The notes under the pieces are model-generated. The model was not told the origin of the DNA. It made no database searches and saw only the letters and a list, made by a program, of their open reading frames with translations. Shown piece after piece: positions 1-6,646 of a stretch of DNA of 9,827 nt (the first letter of the stretch is position 1; each line of letters starts with the position of its first letter). Origin of the DNA: Rickettsiales bacterium. Its GTDB lineage: Bacteria > Pseudomonadota > Alphaproteobacteria > Rickettsiales > UBA1997. Location of the stretch: the NCBI GenBank assembly GCA_947496905.1, contig CANMEW010000046.1, positions 1 to 9,827 on the forward strand, given 5' to 3'. The translations under genes and the position numbers were made by a program.

Positions 1-1
1 C

Positions 2-2482
2 CTTAGCAGTAACTCCTCGCAAGTTAGTGCCGAGAATAGTTCAAGCGGCTATTCCACGCTAATGTCTACACCAACATTAAAAGTTCCAACCATTTACCAA
101 CGGGCGCAAAACATGACTAAATTTCATCTACTAGAAAACTCGCAAAATAAAACCTTCCACGACATTTTTGCACTAGGCGAGCACAGCATTACCAAAAGCA
201 AAGCGCTGAGTGCTGGAGGCGCATTAGAAGACGTCGCTGAAGGAGACCCCTCACTCAACCTCAGCACCACCCCAGTCGCGATTACTGGATCTACGAATGA
301 AGATCTTTTTTGGCAAATTGGTGGCGCAGGGATGAATGGGTCGTGCAAGACTTATTTGGGGGATGTAGAAGCAGAGAGGTTGAATGGTCTTTTGCAGGAA
401 GATGTTAAGAGGTCAAATCTTGCAAATGTAGCTGAAGCCACCGGACATGTCACTTCGCTAGACATTTCAACCGCACAGAAACCAATCCAAAAAATCCTCT
501 ACACCGCCTCTCCGGATTTATCTGTAAACGATGAGGCCAACGCCGAGACCGCAATGAAGGCATTTGGCAAAAAGTTTCGTAAGCAATTGGAGGCGCAAAC
601 ACCACCAGTAACCAAACTTGTAATGCCGCTATTTTCTGGGGGAATTTACAGTGGTAAGCACTCAGCTGCGAAAATCGCACAATGGACAATGGAAGGGTTT
701 TTTGAAGAAGAGCATAGAAGAGAAGAGCATAGAAGATACGTACCAATCACCGACATCTATTTCACCAGCGCAGATCAGATGAATGCGGTACAGAACTTTG
801 CAAATTTAGCAGTTCGAGCTGGAGCAACAACAAAAAAAAATGATCAGGGGGGGCAGCAAGAAACAAAAAGTGATAGCGGGACTGATCAGCGCACACAAAT
901 CAAACAGACAGTTTTTTCTACAACATGCCAGAGTGGTCCACTAGACGGCATCGCCGGACAAATCACTGCGCTTAACGCGGCATATCCTGAAGCCACTGAA
1001 GCTAGCAAGGAAGGTTTCCCATTGTTTCAACAAATTCGTGGTAACGGGCTTTGCGGCTTGAATGCAGTGATCACGGCAATTTTGCTGCGCTGCGTTGGCA
1101 ATCAAGAAATGTTCAATTCGTTCAAAAAAAAGCTAAACGATTTAACTGATGGCATGGATGTAGCTCAAAAAGAACCCGCTCTAAGACTCATTGATCAAAT
1201 TGGTTGCATATGCCCCAGCAATTATCCAGATGCGATGAGTCTTGTGAACGGAAAGGTTGGATCAGCTCCTGTATTCTCAGATGATGTTGGAGTGATGGTT
1301 ATTGGCAGTAACGGGTCGTCCGCAGAAGAGAAAAACCTTTTCTCAAACATCATCTTGAATGTGATTGCCACCACAGACTATTTTACTACCGCCGTCCATG
1401 AGGCGAAAACAGTAATTAAAGAGAGAGGGTCTAGTATTTCTACTGAACAATCAAAACTTATTACTTCTGTCGCAGAAGGGAGAGTAAATACAACCACGTC
1501 TGACTTTCAATCTTTAGGATTAGACTTAGATGGGTTGAAAGATCTGTACAACCTGCAACAAGCCGCAGGCTTAAATTCCGGCGCAAGAAATGTCGCGTCG
1601 ATCGATCAAACTACTCTGATGACTTTGGCAAAAAAAATAATCCCGGAAGGGATTGATCCTCGGATTGGAATTAAGACCCGTGAGAACATTACGGTAGAGA
1701 ACATTGCGGAGAATAAAATCTACCTCGTAGGCGGCGAAGGTCATTTCGACCTTCTGCATTCGCGACTGGAAACAGACTTGTGTACTGCATTTACAGCAGC
1801 GGTAACTCCGACAACACCACCAGCGCAGTCAAAAACAGGAACACCGCCAACGCCAACAGCGCAGTCAAAAACAAGAACACCACCACTAGCGCCAACACCA
1901 ACGGGGCCCGTAATCATTGATGGAGAGGCTGGGAAAGAAAAAGTTCAAGTTGAGATGACTAAAAAATGGGACAAGTGGGAGAAGACGCCTAGAAAAACGA
2001 GGGAAGAGAGAGAAAAACCAACCGAAAAAGAGTTTGTGGAGTTAGGCGCTGCGAAGGAATCGGATGAGAAGGCAAAGGAAGGTGGAAAAGAAGGTGGAGT
2101 GGAGAGGTACAAAATCATTGCTGAGAATGCGAAGAACGAGGCGACAGGAAAAGCGGGCGGAGTTCACAGGGTGCAGGTTGATGAGAAGCAGTTCAGAAAG
2201 GACATCATGAGCTACTATTACCGCGACAACAAGGTGCTTGAAGCGCGCGCTAGTGCATCGGAGGAATTTAAAGAGAAGGTGGAGGCAGCGAAAAAATCTT
2301 ACGGAGTTGATGAAGTTTCCATTGCAGCAAACAAGGCGCGGGCGGAAAAAGCGAAAGCAGCTACATCTGGCGCTGCGGCAGGAGGGGAATTGAAAGCAAG
2401 CGACACCGGTCTACCACAAACCACAATCCAATTAATCAGCGTCTTGGCTTTGCAGGAGCACTATCCATCAAAAACAAATTAG
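2..2482 (+). CDS. Macro-domain plus OTU-like cysteine protease protein, putative secreted effector, 5' end probably outside window
   Basis: Residues are numbered from the first Met (position 62, 806 aa to the TAG). Residues 70-255 resemble a macro (ADP-ribose-binding) domain: an ITGSTN strand followed by IGGAGMNGS in place of the GGG-vDGAI loop, ATGHVT-x13-ILYTASPD like the tGeA-iT...ViHtvGP segment, and MPLFSGGIYSG like the P-iSTGIYG loop. Residues 320-570 resemble an OTU deubiquitinase: RGNGLCGLNAV carries candidate nucleophile Cys331 (usual DGNC, here NGLC). LMTLAKKI and IYLVGGEGHFDLL carry candidate His561. Then come a Pro/Thr/Ser repeat linker (about 578-618) and a Lys/Glu/Ala-rich, probably helical tail. 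No signal peptide or membrane helix is visible. The frame stays open upstream to position 2, Ser-rich, and no Shine-Dalgarno precedes position 62, so the protein probably starts further left. Inferred role: an effector acting on host ADP-ribose or ubiquitin marks. The domain calls were made by eye. Confidence 0.72.
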   Translation, partial: LSSNSSQVSAENSSSGYSTLMSTPTLKVPTIYQRAQNMTKFHLLENSQNKTFHDIFALGEHSITKSKALSAGGALEDVAEGDPSLNLSTTPVAITGSTNEDLFWQIGGAGMNGSCKTYLGDVEAERLNGLLQEDVKRSNLANVAEATGHVTSLDISTAQKPIQKILYTASPDLSVNDEANAETAMKAFGKKFRKQLEAQTPPVTKLVMPLFSGGIYSGKHSAAKIAQWTMEGFFEEEHRREEHRRYVPITDIYFTSADQMNAVQNFANLAVRAGATTKKNDQGGQQETKSDSGTDQRTQIKQTVFSTTCQSGPLDGIAGQITALNAAYPEATEASKEGFPLFQQIRGNGLCGLNAVITAILLRCVGNQEMFNSFKKKLNDLTDGMDVAQKEPALRLIDQIGCICPSNYPDAMSLVNGKVGSAPVFSDDVGVMVIGSNGSSAEEKNLFSNIILNVIATTDYFTTAVHEAKTVIKERGSSISTEQSKLITSVAEGRVNTTTSDFQSLGLDLDGLKDLYNLQQAAGLNSGARNVASIDQTTLMTLAKKIIPEGIDPRIGIKTRENITVENIAENKIYLVGGEGHFDLLHSRLETDLCTAFTAAVTPTTPPAQSKTGTPPTPTAQSKTRTPPLAPTPTGPVIIDGEAGKEKVQVEMTKKWDKWEKTPRKTREEREKPTEKEFVELGAAKESDEKAKEGGKEGGVERYKIIAENAKNEATGKAGGVHRVQVDEKQFRKDIMSYYYRDNKVLEARASASEEFKEKVEAAKKSYGVDEVSIAANKARAEKAKAATSGAAAGGELKASDTGLPQTTIQLISVLALQEHYPSKTN
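707..736 (+). repeat. Two perfect tandem copies of a 15-bp unit inside gene 1
   Basis: The unit gaagagcatagaaga occurs at 707-721 and again at 722-736. It is in frame and gives EEHRR-EEHRR (residues 216-225), just after the last helix matched to the macro domain. It is a clean in-frame duplication, most likely from replication slippage, and probably lengthens a surface helix or loop. Confidence 0.95.
1822..1885 (+). repeat. 36-bp-period tandem repeat encoding a Pro/Thr-rich linker
   Basis: Two copies of a nearly identical 28-base stretch begin at 1822 and 1858, 36 bases apart, so the period is 12 codons. They encode AQSKTGTPPTPT and then AQSKTRTPPLAP (from residues 588 and 600). The stretch lies between the OTU-like domain and the charged tail and is best read as a flexible, slippage-prone linker. 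Confidence 0.9.
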
Positions 2483-2492
2483 TAAATCACCC

Positions 2493-2526
2493 GACTTAAA
2501 TCGCTGTTTCACTAGCGATTTAAGTC
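2493..2526. terminator. Perfect 13-bp hairpin after gene 1, possible terminator
   Basis: The arm gacttaaatcgct (2493-2505) pairs perfectly with 2514-2526 around an 8-base loop. It starts 10 bases after the stop codon of gene 1, where a terminator is expected. A proper T-run does not follow (the next bases are accctcttt), so intrinsic termination is uncertain. It could instead protect the mRNA 3' end or be part of the palindromic cluster next to it. Confidence 0.6.
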
Positions 2527-2682
2527 ACCCTCTTTTCCAAAGAGGGTTAGGCGCGGAAAACCCCCCTTTACATCGGTTTTCTCCCTCTCCCCTTGTGGGA
2601 GAGGGGGTAGCCTTGCTCCTCCTCCCGTGATTCGCTGCGCTCATGTCCGCTGCGCGCGCAAAACGACCATTCGTCGTTTTGC
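2527..2682. repeat. Cluster of palindromic REP/MITE-like elements
   Basis: Four further perfect hairpins follow closely. They are accctcttt/aaagagggt with a 3-base loop (2527-2547), gaaaacc/ggttttc (2556-2581), ccctctccc/gggagaggg with loop cttgt (2583-2605), and gcaaaacgac/gtcgttttgc with loop cattc (2658-2682). The ccctctccc-type palindrome resembles a class of dispersed intergenic repeats common in bacterial genomes; that resemblance is from memory. The stretch is G+C-rich compared with the genes to its right, which fits an inserted element. No transposase is present, so any movement would depend on an enzyme encoded elsewhere. Confidence 0.7.
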
Positions 2683-2717
2683 CGGAGTTATTAACCGCCC
2701 TGTCAATAATAGCGCCT

Positions 2718-2939
2718 CTAAAAATCGAAAAATTCTTTTTCGAAAATTTTCTCATCTTTTGCGAGGCAAATATTGACCTTGTTCCTAACGTCAATTTTCA
2801 AAGAAACTTCCTTCTGCGCAATTTTTGCATCGTCGCAAATCAGAAAAATGAACAAGGCAAACATTCCAAACAAACTCACCCAAAAAATTAGATGCTTGAT
2901 TGCTGCTGCATTGCCACTGTCGTAGGGGTGGTAGAACAT
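2718..2939 (-). CDS. Possible small single-helix membrane protein, 73 aa
   Basis: The start is ATG at 2937-2939 and the stop is TAG at 2718-2720. Residues 17-35 form one strongly hydrophobic helix (LIFWVSLFGMFALFIFLIC), preceded by a polar N-terminus containing Lys15 and His16 and followed by a charged tail rich in Lys, Asp and Glu. I do not recognise the family. The ordered layout (polar N-terminus, helix, charged tail) makes it more credible than an average chance frame of this length. No clear Shine-Dalgarno precedes it, and it lies only 17 bases from the oppositely oriented protease start, so promoter space would overlap. It could equally be a chance frame in the leader of the protease gene. 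Confidence 0.35.
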   Translation of the reverse strand: MFYHPYDSGNAAAIKHLIFWVSLFGMFALFIFLICDDAKIAQKEVSLKIDVRNKVNICLAKDEKIFEKEFFDF

Positions 2940-2956
2940 TTTTAAAAAAATTTTAA

Positions 2957-4363
2957 ATGCTAATTTTTAGAGGTACCCTTAAGAAATTTTTGATTTTTTT
3001 TAACCTAATTTTTGTTTTCTTCTTAGCAAAAAATTCTTTCGCTGGAGTCTCTCTAATTCGCGATGCTGAGACTGAAAAATTTCTCCACAATCTTGCTGAT
3101 CCAATTTTTAGCGCTGCTGGCCTCAATCCACAAAACATCAAAATTTACATCGTCAATGACAACTCCATCAACGCCTTTGTTTCCGGCGGACAAAATATTT
3201 TCATCAACACGGGCTTAATTCGAAAATACAAAACTCCGGACGCCTTAATTGGCGTGCTTGCTCACGAAAGTGGACACATTGCCGCCGGACATTTAGCGCG
3301 CTCTTCTGAAGGCGCAAAGCAAGCCGAAGGTGCGCTACTTTTAAGTTATTTACTTGGAATTGGCGCAGCAGTTGGCGGCTCTCCTGATGCCGGCATGGCA
3401 CTGATTCTTGGGGGCTCACAAAGTGCGCAACGGCTTTACATGAAATTCACGCGCTCGCAAGAAGAGGCGGCAGATCAACATGCAATTAATTACCTCGACA
3501 GGCTTTCCTACCCAGCTAATGGATTAATAAATCTCTTGGAATTTTTTGAGTCCGAGATGATTGGCTACAAGGGTCAGATTGACGAATATTTATTGTCGCA
3601 CCCAGTGAGTAGAAAAAGAATTGACCTCATCAAAGCGCGCACGGCGAATAAAAATTTCTCCGACAAAAAAATTAATCAGCGCTTACAAAAATCCATGGAT
3701 TCTGTTCTGGCAAAGCTTGAAGGCTTCATGGAAAATCCAGATGAGTTGCTACGAAAATACCAAAATAAAAATGATGCGACTGCAAATTACATCAAATCGG
3801 TCGCCTTATTTAGAAATGGAAAAATTGACGAAGCCTTGCAATTGCTTGATCAACTCATCAATGCAAATTCTGCGCAGAATTTAATTTGGTTCGAAGCTGG
3901 ATTTTTGTTTGAACTAAAAGGTCAGATTTTATTTGAAAGCGGTCGCATTGCTGACTCCATCGCTGCTTACAACCAAGCAATTAAATCACTTGACGCATCA
4001 GACTCGGCGCTAGCAAAAATTTCTTTTTCTTCAGCAATTTTGTCGTTAAAAGAAAATGATGCCGACTTAATCAAGCTAGCAATTAAGCGCTTAAGAGAGG
4101 TGGAAGAAGTCGAAAATGAAAATCCATTCTTATTCAAACAGCTAGCATCGGCCTACTCAAAAATTGACGACGAAGCCATGGCACACCTGACATTGGCAGA
4201 ATGTAATGTTTTGATCGGAGAGAAAGACAAGTGTCACAAATATGCAACAGAAGCGAAGGAGAAGCTCGCTTCATCAAAAAAAAAGGAGCTACTGCGCGCT
4301 GACGACTTACTTGATTTAACCAAAGATGAGGAAGGCAAAAAAGGTTCCAAAGGAGCCATTTAA
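2957..4363 (+). CDS. Exported M48 family zinc metalloprotease with TPR-like repeats (BepA-like)
   Basis: The 468-residue protein has an N-terminal signal sequence: Lys9-Lys10, a Phe/Leu/Ile-rich core (11-24) and likely cleavage after NSFA (about 29). It should act in the periplasm. The M48 catalytic site is HESGH (103-107), with His103 and His107 as zinc ligands and Glu104 as the catalytic base. Glu169 in QEEAADQHA is the likely third ligand, and LSHPVSRKRI (about 213-222) matches the conserved HP-x-R segment of the family. From about residue 275 to the end, helical pairs such as ALFRNGKIDEALQLLDQLI look like TPRs, as in E. coli BepA, which cleaves or chaperones outer-membrane proteins at the BAM complex. 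The length is close to BepA. lysA begins 24 bases downstream. No Shine-Dalgarno precedes the ATG; TTG at 2990 is a poorer alternative start. Confidence 0.9.
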   Translation: MLIFRGTLKKFLIFFNLIFVFFLAKNSFAGVSLIRDAETEKFLHNLADPIFSAAGLNPQNIKIYIVNDNSINAFVSGGQNIFINTGLIRKYKTPDALIGVLAHESGHIAAGHLARSSEGAKQAEGALLLSYLLGIGAAVGGSPDAGMALILGGSQSAQRLYMKFTRSQEEAADQHAINYLDRLSYPANGLINLLEFFESEMIGYKGQIDEYLLSHPVSRKRIDLIKARTANKNFSDKKINQRLQKSMDSVLAKLEGFMENPDELLRKYQNKNDATANYIKSVALFRNGKIDEALQLLDQLINANSAQNLIWFEAGFLFELKGQILFESGRIADSIAAYNQAIKSLDASDSALAKISFSSAILSLKENDADLIKLAIKRLREVEEVENENPFLFKQLASAYSKIDDEAMAHLTLAECNVLIGEKDKCHKYATEAKEKLASSKKKELLRADDLLDLTKDEEGKKGSKGAI

Positions 4364-4387
4364 CCCAAATAAACCCAACTAAATTTC

Positions 4388-5650
4388 ATGAAATATCTCT
4401 CCTACAGGCAGCAAAAAAATCGTGAAGAAATTTTTGTGGAAAATGTCGCGATCTCCGAAATTTCCAAAGCAGTCGGCACTCCATTTTACTGCTATTCCAG
4501 AAGAACTTTGGTCGAAAATTTTAAGAATTTTTCTGACGCTTTTGAGCAAAATCAAATTTCAAATTACAAAATTTGCTACGCCATCAAAGCCAATTTTAAT
4601 GTTCATTTGGTAAAAATTTTAACAGAGCTTGGAGCCTGTATTGACGCGGTTTCATCTGGGGAAATTTTTCGTGGAATTGCTGCCGGATGTGATCCAAAAA
4701 AAATTGTTTTTGCGGGGGTGGGAAAAACTCGAGAGGAGATTAAATACGCTTTAGAAAATGGAGCGGAAGAATTTTCAGTTGAGTCAGTTGCTGAGATGTT
4801 TTTGCTGAATGAAGTGGCGGTAAAATTAAGTAAAAAAGCAAAGTTTTCTTTGCGAGTTAATCCGGATGTTGACGCCAAAACTCACGACAAAATTTCCACT
4901 GGCCGAAAAGGTGACAAATTTGGCGTGGACATTGAGATGGCAGAGGAAATTTATGCCAAAGCAGCAATGCTACCCGGCTTAGAAATTTATGGCATCGCCA
5001 TGCATATCGGCTCGCAAATTTTAACGATCGATCCATTCAAATTGGCCTTCCAAAAATTACGTAAACTGTGCCTAACTTTGCGCAAAAATGGTCACAAAAT
5101 TTCTGCGCTAGATTTCGGCGGTGGCATTGGAATTTTATACAAAAACGAAAACACACTTTTGCTCAATGACTACGCAAAATTAATCAAAGATCTCACTGAA
5201 GATTTGGATGTTAAAGTCACTATTGCACCAGGAAGGGCGCTAGTTGGCAGCTGTGGATTACTTGCAGCGGAAGTTATTTTTCTGAAGGAAAGTGGCGGCA
5301 AAAATTTTGCCATCATTGACGCTGCAATGAATGACCTCATGCGTCCTGGGCTTTACGGATCTTACCACGAAGTGCTACAAGCTGTGAAGAAAAATGGTAG
5401 GAAGGAAATTTACGACTTGGCGGGACCAGTGTGTGAGAGTACGGATATTCTAGCGAAGGATCGCGAATTCGCTGATTTAAAATCTGATGACTTGCTGATT
5501 TTTTGTAGCGCCGGCGCCTACGGCTCGTCAATGTCCAACGAATATAATTGCCGCCCGCTGATTCCAGAGGTTTTAGTTGATGGAAGTAAATTCACTGTAA
5601 TCCGCCGCCGCCCAAGCTTCGAAGAGATGATGCATCTGTACCAAAACTAA
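4388..5650 (+). CDS. lysA: Diaminopimelate decarboxylase
   Basis: This enzyme makes L-lysine from meso-diaminopimelate, the last step of the lysine pathway, in the cytoplasm with PLP. The 420-residue protein is a full-length fold-III (alanine-racemase-like) decarboxylase. Lys67 in CYAIKAN is the Schiff-base lysine and HIGSQ (206-210) stacks on the cofactor. GGGIG (244-248) and PGR (281-283) bind the PLP phosphate. CESTD (349-353) gives the active-site Cys contributed across the dimer, and the GAYGSSMSNEYN segment (376-387) is diagnostic of LysA. It sits 24 bases after the metalloprotease with no terminator between them, so the two are probably co-transcribed. Its TAA overlaps the stop of the convergent gshB. 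No clear Shine-Dalgarno precedes the ATG, as for the gene before it. All catalytic residues I can check are present. Confidence 0.96.
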   Translation: MKYLSYRQQKNREEIFVENVAISEISKAVGTPFYCYSRRTLVENFKNFSDAFEQNQISNYKICYAIKANFNVHLVKILTELGACIDAVSSGEIFRGIAAGCDPKKIVFAGVGKTREEIKYALENGAEEFSVESVAEMFLLNEVAVKLSKKAKFSLRVNPDVDAKTHDKISTGRKGDKFGVDIEMAEEIYAKAAMLPGLEIYGIAMHIGSQILTIDPFKLAFQKLRKLCLTLRKNGHKISALDFGGGIGILYKNENTLLLNDYAKLIKDLTEDLDVKVTIAPGRALVGSCGLLAAEVIFLKESGGKNFAIIDAAMNDLMRPGLYGSYHEVLQAVKKNGRKEIYDLAGPVCESTDILAKDREFADLKSDDLLIFCSAGAYGSSMSNEYNCRPLIPEVLVDGSKFTVIRRRPSFEEMMHLYQN

Positions 5651-6597
5651 TTTCTTCTTCCTGCCATCTTTTCAATCTCCGCCACGACAATCTCTTCAAT
5701 TTTAATTCCATTGAATCGATTTATTTCTGGAATGCAGGTTGGAGAGGTCACATTAATTTCAGTTAAATAGTCGCCAATCACGTCGATTCCCACAAAAAAC
5801 AGCCCTCGCCTCTTAAGCTCTGGTCCAATTCTTTTGCAAATTTCCAACTCCCTTCCAGACAGACTCGCCTTTGCTGCACGCCCGCCAATGTGAAGATTGG
5901 AGCGGATTTCACCATCTTTCGCAATTCTTGAAACTCCTCCCACTAACTCGCCATTCACCAGAATAATTCTTTTGTCGCCATCCCTAACTTCCGGTAAAAA
6001 TTTTTGTGCGATGAGTGGAGTTTTGTAGGTCCGCAACATCATTTCAAAAATTGAATGGAGGTTTGGGTCGTCTTTTTTAAGCAAGGTTACTCCATCGCCA
6101 CCACAAGAGTAGAGCGGCTTGAGGATGATATTTTGATGAGTAGAGCGGAATTCTTCAGCTTTTTGCACATCGCTCGTAACCAGAGTTGGTGCGGTTAAAT
6201 CAGGAAAGTCGGCAATAAAAAGTTTCTCCGGACAATTTCTGATTTCAGTTGGATTATTGAGGATCAGAACCTGATTTTTTATTTTTTCTAACAGGTAGGT
6301 GGAAGTAATGTAGGACATGTCAAAAGGCGGATCCTGCCTAACTAAGATGACATCAAATTGAGTGAGATTTTCTTCGCGAGTTTCGAGGATTCTGCAATGT
6401 TCGCCGAGCTGTTTTTGCAGGAGAATTTTTTTAACAGTGGCGCTGAGTTTTTGTGAGGAGAAGTCGAAATTGAGATCGCGCGGTAGGTAGTAAAAAATTT
6501 CATGACCGCGATTTTGCGCCTCCAAAAGTATTGCGAAGGTTGAGTCGGTTTCAATGTTGATGGATAAAATTTCATCCATCTGAGCGATTAGTTTCAT
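5647..6597 (-). CDS. gshB: Glutathione synthetase (ATP-grasp)
   Basis: The protein joins gamma-glutamylcysteine and glycine using ATP, the second step of glutathione synthesis. At 316 residues it has the length of E. coli GshB. Signatures are ESINIKKDSTFA-like (SINIETDSTFAILLEAQ, 12-28), VRQDPPFDMSYITSTYLLE (86-104) and NNPTEIRNCPEKL (114-126). The ATP-grasp glycine loop follows Lys160 (KPLYSCGGDGV). RDGDKRIILVNGE (205-217) and RSNLHIGG (232-239) follow, and GIDVIGDYLTEINVTSPT ends with the metal-binding Glu280 and Asn282. The ATG at 6597 has an AGAGG 9 bases upstream, which supports this start over Met7. It lies 145 bases downstream of the ABC-F gene on the same strand, and its TAG overlaps the lysA stop by 4 bases. 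Confidence 0.96.
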   Translation of the reverse strand: MKLIAQMDEILSINIETDSTFAILLEAQNRGHEIFYYLPRDLNFDFSSQKLSATVKKILLQKQLGEHCRILETREENLTQFDVILVRQDPPFDMSYITSTYLLEKIKNQVLILNNPTEIRNCPEKLFIADFPDLTAPTLVTSDVQKAEEFRSTHQNIILKPLYSCGGDGVTLLKKDDPNLHSIFEMMLRTYKTPLIAQKFLPEVRDGDKRIILVNGELVGGVSRIAKDGEIRSNLHIGGRAAKASLSGRELEICKRIGPELKRRGLFFVGIDVIGDYLTEINVTSPTCIPEINRFNGIKIEEIVVAEIEKMAGRRN

Positions 6598-6606
6598 TAA
6601 TGGGCG

Positions 6607-6611
6607 CCTCT
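6607..6611 (-). promoter_or_regulatory. Ribosome binding site of gshB
   Basis: The minus strand reads AGAGG here, 9 bases before the gshB ATG. It is the clearest Shine-Dalgarno-like sequence before any gene in the window and settles the gshB start. It sits in a 14-base motif that recurs elsewhere in the window (see findings). Confidence 0.6.
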
Positions 6612-6646
6612 AAAAATTAGATTTTTTCGAGAAATTTTGAGGAAGA

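Noticed and set aside
2493..2682. CRISPR array as an explanation for the repeated hairpins
   Set aside because: The hairpins differ in sequence and size, with no constant direct repeat or regular spacers, and no cas genes are present.
2525..2794. 89-residue minus-strand frame ending in a GGFSAPNPLWKRG-like sequence
   Set aside because: Its C-terminal half is the translation of the palindromic repeats at 2527-2607, a common source of false proteins; no domain is recognisable.
2643..2891. 82-residue plus-strand frame
   Set aside because: It starts inside the repeat cluster and is antisense to the more protein-like membrane frame; its composition looks like translated spacer.
4276..4284. A9 run in the metalloprotease gene as a phase-variation switch
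   Set aside because: It encodes ordinary Lys codons near the C-terminus in an A-rich gene, and a shift would only change the last 25 or so residues.
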